From Noviherbaspirillum sedimenti (GTDB lineage Bacteria; Pseudomonadota; Gammaproteobacteria; Burkholderiales; Burkholderiaceae_D): a stretch of DNA of 64,000 bases. Each line of letters starts with the position of its first letter. The stretch's first letter is position 1. The stretch is from contig NZ_QYUQ01000002.1 of the NCBI RefSeq assembly GCF_003590835.1, positions 992,001-1,056,000 on the forward strand. The letters run 5' to 3'. The notes beneath the pieces are model-generated. The model had not been told where the DNA came from. It made no database searches and was given only the letters and a program-made list of their open reading frames with translations. The translations under genes and the position numbers were made by a program. This document shows, piece by piece, positions 58,560-64,000 of this stretch.

Positions 58560-60764
58560 CTAACTGGCTGTAGCCGCCACATTGGCCCGCGCCATATGCA
58601 TTTTTTTGTAGCTGTCGGTCAGGCGGCGGTGCCTGTCGAGCCCCTCCAGTTTCATACTGGTTGGCGTCAAGCCAAAGAAGCGCACGCTGCCGTCCACTGA
58701 GCCCAGCACCGCGTCCATCCGCGGATTGCCATACATCCGGCGGAAATTGACCACGTAATCGTCCAGTTCCAGGTCGTCATCGAGCAGCACCTCCAGCGCC
58801 ACGTTCAAGGCTTGATAAAACAATCCGCGCTCGACCGTGTTGTCGTTGTACTGCAAGAAGGCGCCCACCAGCTCGTGCGCCTCTTCAAATTGCTGCAAGG
58901 CGAGATGAATGAGTAGCTTCAACTCGAGTACTGTCAGCTGCCCCCAGTCCGTATTCTCGTCAAATTCGATGCCGATCAACGTGGCGATGTCGGAATGTTC
59001 ATCCAGTTCACTGTTTTCCAGACGATCAAGCAGTGCTTCCAGGCTTGCGTCGTCCAGGCGATGCAAGTTCAAGATATCGGCGCGGAACAACAGCGCCTTG
59101 TTGGTGTTATCCCAGACCAAATCTTCTATCGGATAGATTTCCGAATAACCCGGCACCAAAATCCGGCAAGCAACGGCGCCTAGCTGGTCATACACCGCCA
59201 TGTACACCTCTTTGCCCATGTCTTCAAGAATGCCGAGCAAGCTCGCGGCTTCCTCGGCATTGGAATTCTCGCCCTGGCCAGAAAAATCCCACTCGACAAA
59301 ATCGAAATTCGCTTTGGCGCTGAAAAAGCGCCACGACACGATACCGCTGGAATCAATGAAGTGTTCAACAAAGTTGTTTGGCTCAGTCACGGCGTTACTT
59401 GCAAAAGTGGGCTGAGGTAAATCGTTCAGGCCTTCAAAACTGCGACCCTGTAGCAATTCGGTCAGACTACGTTCCAGCGCCACCTCGAAGCTTGGGTGCG
59501 CGCCGAACGAAGCAAACACACCGCCTGTCCGCGGGTTCATCAAAGTGACGCACATTACTGGGTACACCCCACCCAGCGACGCATCCTTCACCAGCACCGG
59601 AAAGCCCTGTTCTTCCAATCCCTGAATGCCGGCCAGAATGCCAGGGTATTTCGCCAGCACTTCGTGCGGCACATCAGGCAATGCGATTTCGCCTTCCAGA
59701 ATTTCGCGTTTTACCGCCCGTTCGAAAATTTCCGACAGGCATTGCACCTGCGCTTCGACCAGCGTATTACCGGCACTCATGCCATTGCTGACGTAGAGGT
59801 TTTCGACCAGGTTGGACGGGAAATACACCACCTCGCCGTCCGACTGCCGCACATACGGCAGCGAACAGATACCACGCTGCACATTGCCCGAGTTGGTGTC
59901 GACCAGATGCGAGCCACGTAACTCGCCATCGGGATTGTAAATTTGCAGGGAGTACTCATCGAGAATTTCAGCCGGCAGCGCATCTTTAGGGCCAGGCTTG
60001 AACCAGCGCTCGTTCGGGTAATGTACAAACGCCGCGTTGGCGATGTCTTCGCCCCAAAACGACCCGGCGTAGAAATGGTTGTTATTCAGTCGCTCGATAT
60101 ATTCTCCCAACGCCGACGCCAACGCGCTTTCTTTGGTCGCTCCCTTGCCATTGGTAAAACACATCGGCGAGTGCGCATCACGGATATGCAGCGACCACAC
60201 ATTGGGAACGATATTGCGCCACGAAGCGATTTCGATCTTGATGCCCAAGCCCGCCAAAACGCCCGACATATTGGCGATGGTTTGCTCCAGCGGCAGGTCC
60301 TTGCCCGCAATATAGGTGCTGGCGTCAGCAGCCGGCTGCAACGTCAGCAAGGCCTGAGCATCGGCATCCAGGTTCTCTACCTCTTCAATTACAAACTCGG
60401 GTCCGGCTTGCACCACTTTTTTCACCGTACAACGGTCGATGGAGCGCAAAATACCCTGGCGGTCTTTGGCAGAGATATCCGCCGGCAACTCGACTTGGAT
60501 CTTGAAAATCTGCTGGTAACGGTTTTCTGGATCAACAATATTGTTCTGCGACAGACGGATATTTTCGGTAGGAATATTGCGAGTTACGCAATACAACTTT
60601 ACAAAGTAAGCTGCACACAAGGCCGATGAAGCCAGAAAGTAATCGAAAGGACCAGGTGCCGAGCCATCGCCCTTATAGCGGATAGGCTGGTCGGCCACTA
60701 CCGTGAAGTCATCGAACTTGGCTTCAAGACGTAGCTTATCGAGAAAGTTGACCTTAATTTCCAT
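58560..60764 (-). CDS. ycaO: OsmC/YcaO domain protein (ribosomal S12 methylthiotransferase accessory type)
   Basis: 734 residues. N-terminal OsmC-like domain (about 1-150; PFDYFLASSALCAAYFVKLYC with the OsmC Cys). The YcaO domain (about 180-570) shows GKGATKESALASALGEYIER, the ATP-binding ESxAxxE-type element, and QVQCLSEIFERAVKREI, a second ATP/Mg block. A helical C-terminal part of about 160 residues completes it. This is the E. coli YcaO architecture, associated with beta-methylthiolation of ribosomal protein S12. No RiPP precursor, dehydrogenase or TOMM genes are adjacent. Confidence 0.92.
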   Translation of the reverse strand: MEIKVNFLDKLRLEAKFDDFTVVADQPIRYKGDGSAPGPFDYFLASSALCAAYFVKLYCVTRNIPTENIRLSQNNIVDPENRYQQIFKIQVELPADISAKDRQGILRSIDRCTVKKVVQAGPEFVIEEVENLDADAQALLTLQPAADASTYIAGKDLPLEQTIANMSGVLAGLGIKIEIASWRNIVPNVWSLHIRDAHSPMCFTNGKGATKESALASALGEYIERLNNNHFYAGSFWGEDIANAAFVHYPNERWFKPGPKDALPAEILDEYSLQIYNPDGELRGSHLVDTNSGNVQRGICSLPYVRQSDGEVVYFPSNLVENLYVSNGMSAGNTLVEAQVQCLSEIFERAVKREILEGEIALPDVPHEVLAKYPGILAGIQGLEEQGFPVLVKDASLGGVYPVMCVTLMNPRTGGVFASFGAHPSFEVALERSLTELLQGRSFEGLNDLPQPTFASNAVTEPNNFVEHFIDSSGIVSWRFFSAKANFDFVEWDFSGQGENSNAEEAASLLGILEDMGKEVYMAVYDQLGAVACRILVPGYSEIYPIEDLVWDNTNKALLFRADILNLHRLDDASLEALLDRLENSELDEHSDIATLIGIEFDENTDWGQLTVLELKLLIHLALQQFEEAHELVGAFLQYNDNTVERGLFYQALNVALEVLLDDDLELDDYVVNFRRMYGNPRMDAVLGSVDGSVRFFGLTPTSMKLEGLDRHRRLTDSYKKMHMARANVAATAS

Positions 60765-60901
60765 GGGAGAATTCCAAAAATGGTGTTCAAAATGATGTAG
60801 CCGCTATTATCCGTCGCCACGCCGGTGCCGTGTAATACATCGATGCTTTCCACAAACGCTGCCGCATACGGATAAATTATGCATATCGAAGAGGTGCTTC
60901 G

Positions 60902-61201
60902 TTACAGCTGAGCTTGTTCAGCGTCGGCTAGCCCAATTCCTTTTGCTATCCAACTTCGCTTTTGTTTTGCTGAAAGCCTTTTGAATTCGTATTCGGCCTT
61001 AGATGCAATGGATCGGTTCGGATAGCGTACGGCCAGCAGCAATTCACGCGGCTTGTGTGCTCTTGTGTACTTTGCTCCCTTTCCAGATGCATGTGCCTGG
61101 AATCGGCTTTCCACATTGATCGCAATGCCGGTATAGATGCTTCCGTCATCGCATTCGATCATATAAAGAAACCAAGGAGTCTGTGTCGGTTGGATCATCA
61201 A
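60902..61201 (-). CDS. GIY-YIG nuclease-like protein (UPF0213/YhbQ type)
   Basis: 99 residues. The GIY-YIG core is FLYMIECDDGSIYTGIAINV, followed by RFQAHASGKGAKYTRAHKPR with the catalytic Arg and the Glu in SKAEYEFKRLSAKQK. Single-domain proteins of this type are common; a DNA-repair-like role has been suggested for YhbQ. Confidence 0.88.
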   Translation of the reverse strand: MMIQPTQTPWFLYMIECDDGSIYTGIAINVESRFQAHASGKGAKYTRAHKPRELLLAVRYPNRSIASKAEYEFKRLSAKQKRSWIAKGIGLADAEQAQL

Positions 61202-61950
61202 CAGATTTTACCTGACCGCCAAGCGAAACCTTAGGCGTCTCCTGACCGAAGCGCGGCTGCTTCCGGCCAGGAATAGTCGTGCAAGACCAGGGGGGCTTGG
61301 CGTGCCCAGGCAAGGAATGCTTGGCGCTAATGTATCCTGAAATGAAAACTGGCCCGACGGGGCCAGCTTTTAAAAACAGAGGTATTGCGCCTCCGTTTCC
61401 AATCTACCAACTAGGACTACCAGTAAGAAATCGCATCTTACTAAGCACACCATCTGTGCGAACAGTTCCAGCAAATGGATGATTTCAATTCAGGGTGCTC
61501 TATATGCCATCCTCTAGGAGTTTGTCGGCACTTCCAGTGTAGAACATCGTTAATGCTAGTCAAATAAATTTGCGTTGCGATGAGCAGGCCTTATATGCTC
61601 CAGTTTTTGTCATTGCTGCGGAGAACGGTCGAGAAGAACGCTCATGCTGTGAAAGCGGATATACCCTCGCGCCCAGTAGACATATGCCTGCTGAGTTCAT
61701 ACTCCGAAATGATTGCCTCAAATGCAATGTCTTGGCTGGCCGAGCAATTTCGGCGGTATCGCGAGGCTGTTTCGAAAGTGACGTCATTTATGATTATTTA
61801 TCACTCGATATAAACAAGCAGCTTGCCAACCGTGGAACCGGCGCGGCTTGCGGAGAATCGAATGACTTTGCTTATTACCCTGCTATTTACTGCGTTTAAG
61901 GACAGCCGTGTTTGTCCAAGTGCCCATTAGGCGCAAACAAAGGAGCAAGC
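61202..61950. other. Long intergenic region with a terminator-like hairpin
   Basis: About 750 bp with no convincing protein gene. CTGGCCC-GACG-GGGCCAG followed by CTTTT (61349-61370) is a good terminator hairpin. A second fold, CAGAGG-TATTGCG-CCTCCG (61377-61395), lies immediately after. Reverse-complemented it resembles an anticodon arm, but no T-arm consensus follows. The sequence from 61560 to 61900 has lower GC and no SD-supported frame. SD AAAGGAG at 61939 belongs to the next gene. Confidence 0.5.
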
Positions 61951-63336
61951 ATGACGCAGTTACAAAAAGCAGATATCGACGAGTTCACAGCGCACTTCCG
62001 GAGCGAGGTGCTTCTTCCTGACAACGCGGTCTACGACGAGGTGCGCCAGATCTGGAACGCCATGATCGACCGCAAGCCCGCGCTGATCGCCCGCTGCGCG
62101 TCGCCTGAAGATGTCGTCCAGGCCGTCGCGTTCGCACGCAAGCACAAGCTCCTCGTCTCGATCCGAGGGGGCGGACACAACATCGCGGGCAATGCCGTCT
62201 GCGACGGCGGCCTCATGATCGATCTCTCGTTGATGAAGAGCGTTCAGGTGGACCCGAACGCCCGTCGGGCAACCGTCGAGCCCGGTTGCACCCTCGCCGA
62301 TTTCGATAAGGCCGCGCAGGTGCACGGCCTCGCCACGCCGCTGGGCATCAACTCGACCACGGGCGTGGCCGGCCTGACGCTCGGAGGTGGCTTCGGCTGG
62401 CTGAGCCGGAAATACGGCATGACCGTTGACAACCTGCTCGCCGCAGATGTCGTCACGGCGGATGGCAGCCAGGTGCATGCCAGCGAAACGGAAAACGCCG
62501 ACCTCTTCTGGGGGCTGCGGGGTGGCGGTGGGAACTTCGGTATTGTCACCAGCTTCCAGTTTCAGCTCCATCCCGTCGGGCCGGACGTGCTGAGCGGGCT
62601 CATCGTCTTCCCGTTCGACCAGGCGAAGTCCGTGCTCACGCAGTTCGCCAGTTTCACCAGGACGATGCCCGACGAGCTCAACGTCTGGATGATCACTCGG
62701 AAGGCGCCCCCGCTGCCTTTCCTGCCCGAGGACGTCCACGGCAAAGAAATCGTCGCGCTCGCACTGTGCTATGCGGGTGATCCCGCTGAGGGCACGAAGC
62801 TGATCGAGCCACTGCGCGGGTTCGGCACGGCGCACGGCGAGCACGTCGGCGTGCAGCCGTACTGCGCCTGGCAGCAGGCCTTCGATCCACTCCTGACGCC
62901 GGGTGCGCGAAACTACTGGAAGTCGCATAACTTCTCGCAGCTCAGCGATGGCGCGATCGCCGTCATCCTCGAATACGCCGGCAAGCTGCCGTCGCCGCAG
63001 TGCGAGATCTTCGTCGGCACGATCGGAGGCCAGACGGCGCGCGTAGCGCCCGGGGCGATGGCTTATTCGAGCCGAGAAGCCAATTATGTGATGAACGTGC
63101 ACGGCCGCTGGGAGTCGTCTGCCGAGGACGAGCGCTGCATCGCCTGGGCGCGTGAGTTCTTCGTCAAGTCACAACCATTCGCCAGCGGCGGCGCGTACAT
63201 CAACTTCCTCACCCAGGACGAGGCCGACCGCATCGCGTTCGCCTACGGTGCGACGTATAACCGGCTCGTGGAGCTCAAGAAAAAATACGACCCGACGAAC
63301 TTCTTCCAGATGAACCAGAACATCAAGCCGGTCTGA
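61951..63336 (+). CDS. FAD-binding oxidoreductase, berberine-bridge type (PCMH + BBE)
   Basis: 461 residues from the ATG at 61951 (SD AAAGGAG). FAD domain (about 40-210): VSIRGGGHNIAGNAVCDGGL, in which the His is the usual 8-alpha flavin attachment point, and GVAGLTLGGGFGWLSRKYGMT. The C-terminal BBE motif is YGATYNRLVELKKKYDPTNFFQMNQNI. The second flavin-linking Cys of plant enzymes is absent (STTGVAG). Codon use and GC are higher than in the flanking AT-richer DNA, suggesting import. Confidence 0.9.
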   Translation: MTQLQKADIDEFTAHFRSEVLLPDNAVYDEVRQIWNAMIDRKPALIARCASPEDVVQAVAFARKHKLLVSIRGGGHNIAGNAVCDGGLMIDLSLMKSVQVDPNARRATVEPGCTLADFDKAAQVHGLATPLGINSTTGVAGLTLGGGFGWLSRKYGMTVDNLLAADVVTADGSQVHASETENADLFWGLRGGGGNFGIVTSFQFQLHPVGPDVLSGLIVFPFDQAKSVLTQFASFTRTMPDELNVWMITRKAPPLPFLPEDVHGKEIVALALCYAGDPAEGTKLIEPLRGFGTAHGEHVGVQPYCAWQQAFDPLLTPGARNYWKSHNFSQLSDGAIAVILEYAGKLPSPQCEIFVGTIGGQTARVAPGAMAYSSREANYVMNVHGRWESSAEDERCIAWAREFFVKSQPFASGGAYINFLTQDEADRIAFAYGATYNRLVELKKKYDPTNFFQMNQNIKPV

Positions 63337-63358
63337 GAGGACGTCATGCGCCTGACAA

Positions 63359-63420
63359 TGGCATGCAGCGGGCGGCGTTAGGCGGCACCGAGCGATCAAA
63401 ACAACGTGCCGCCTTAAGTA
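63359..63420. repeat. attC-like or terminator-like inverted repeat
   Basis: AGGCGGCAC (63380-63388) and GTGCCGCCT (63407-63415) form a 9-bp stem around an 18-nt loop. Just before it, GCCTGACAAT...GGCGTTAGGC (63350-63384) resembles the outer ends of an integron attC site (GTTAGGC fits the GTTRRRY core). It is shorter than a typical attC, and no T-run follows the stem. Confidence 0.4.
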
Positions 63421-63440
63421 TGTTCCCAGGAGAGTGTTCC

Positions 63441-63845
63441 ATGCTACAAAACAGTGACGTCGCGGTTAGGATTCCGGCGCAAGACCTCTCACGAGCGAGA
63501 TCCTTCTACTCGAGCACGCTTGGCCTTGATCCGGTCGAAGAACGACCCGGCGGCCTCCGCTACAAGTGCGGCAATAGCTACTTCGTACTTTTCCAGTCGT
63601 CTGGCTCGGCGTCCGGCACTCATACACAAATGGGCTGGGAGGTCGATGACATCCAGGCAACCGTCGACGAGTTGCGGCACCGGGGAGTAGTATTCGAAGA
63701 ATACGATCTTCCCGGCCTCAAGACCATCAATGGAATCGCTGAGATTAAAGGAAACTATCCGTCGAAGGGTGGCGTAGGCGAGAGAGGTGCTTGGTTTAAA
63801 GACAGCGAGGGCAACCTCCTTGGCATCGGCCAACCCATTAGATGA
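63441..63845 (+). CDS. VOC (glyoxalase/bleomycin-resistance fold) protein
   Basis: 134 residues from the ATG at 63441 (SD AGGAGAG). Two beta-alpha-beta modules: VRIPAQDLSRARSFYSSTLG in the first and WEVDDIQATVDELRHRGVVFEEYD in the second, ending in AWFKDSEGNLLGIGQ with the usual metal-site Glu. Small VOC proteins detoxify or modify varied substrates. It could be a gene cassette given the attC-like palindrome upstream. The 155 bp that follow show a TGTCAC/GTGACA hairpin (63979-63994) and no gene. Confidence 0.85.
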   Translation: MLQNSDVAVRIPAQDLSRARSFYSSTLGLDPVEERPGGLRYKCGNSYFVLFQSSGSASGTHTQMGWEVDDIQATVDELRHRGVVFEEYDLPGLKTINGIAEIKGNYPSKGGVGERGAWFKDSEGNLLGIGQPIR

Positions 63846-64000
63846 GTAGGTCCCGATCGATCCGTTCCGTCGTATCAGCCTTCACCGAAAGGGTCGTCGG
63901 GTCGGCCTGTGCATCGTCCTTTTCGAGGCTTGCTCAGCGTTCACTCGCGTTACGGCCTGCTCACTCGCGCTGTCACCGTATTTCGTGACACGCTTCGCCG

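Noticed and set aside
61375..61440. tRNA-like fold on the minus strand (GTTGGTAGA and an anticodon-like arm)
   Set aside because: The loop lacks U33 and there is no T-arm GGTTCGAAT-type sequence or acceptor pairing.
61960..63102. A 380-codon minus-strand frame
   Set aside because: It is antisense to the FAD oxidoreductase, which has intact FAD and BBE motifs and an SD.

Overview
The window looks like a Burkholderiales (betaproteobacterial) chromosome, most plausibly Oxalobacteraceae. This is inferred from the mix of gene families (ycaO with an OsmC-type N-terminus, DUF1993, persulfide dioxygenase, tandem USP, DUF937-OmpA) and the moderately high GC core. I could not run a search, so the taxonomy is an inference. 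The key landmark is a chromosome-dimer resolution (dif) site at 7800-7827, which places the window at the replication terminus. The terminus has been colonised from both sides.

Region 1 (565-7816) is a complete filamentous prophage (Inoviridae, about 7.2 kb). It has a repressor, ssDNA-binding protein, rolling-circle Rep, small coat/minor-coat proteins, a TspB/pIII-like attachment protein, a DUF2523 pVI-like protein and a Zot/pI assembly ATPase. A structured intergenic region and two accessory ORFs follow. It is bounded by a 20-bp direct repeat that is the XerC-arm half of dif, so it integrated by hijacking XerCD.

Region 2 (7873-24618, 16.7 kb) is a Tn7-like transposon that starts only about 40 bp from dif. 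It has a 5-bp target duplication (CTAAC), matching termini and clusters of TnsB-type binding sites at both ends. Its core is tnsA-tnsB-tnsC-tniQ plus a tyrosine-recombinase-like protein whose catalytic residues are replaced (TnsF-like). The cargo is largely defence-like: a ubiquitin-like conjugation operon (triple-Ubl-E2 fusion, JAB-E1 fusion, DUF6527, candidate PD-(D/E)xK nuclease), a divergent sigma-like/unknown/ImmA-protease trio, the IetAS ATPase-subtilase pair, and a remnant of a type III methyltransferase.

Region 3 (24.6-37 kb) is a patchwork with many broken genes: a VOC pseudogene, DUF899, a WGR-like protein, a DsrE-like remnant, a glycine-zipper lipoprotein, a YbaL/KefB-type antiporter, an arsR-arsC deletion fusion, and a His/Asp-tailed glycine-zipper protein. 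It also holds an arsR-aqpS-arsC operon with a truncated arsH, a DUF937-OmpA protein and a frameshifted flavin monooxygenase.

Region 4 (36.7-64 kb) is mostly ordinary chromosome. It includes OsmC, a diaminopimelate-dehydrogenase-like enzyme, a HPF/RaiA-cold-shock fusion, a nitroreductase, an acyltransferase, and a divergent KfrA-like/tyrosine-recombinase pair. Further right are a lipase, a patatin, a stress operon (ETHE1-type dioxygenase, HAD-GH65 fusion, tandem USP), a double cupin, an Lrp/EamA pair, a BtuF-like protein, a half MFS gene, DUF1993, a thioesterase, YcaO and a GIY-YIG protein. The right end carries a berberine-bridge-type oxidoreductase and a VOC protein next to an attC-like palindrome.
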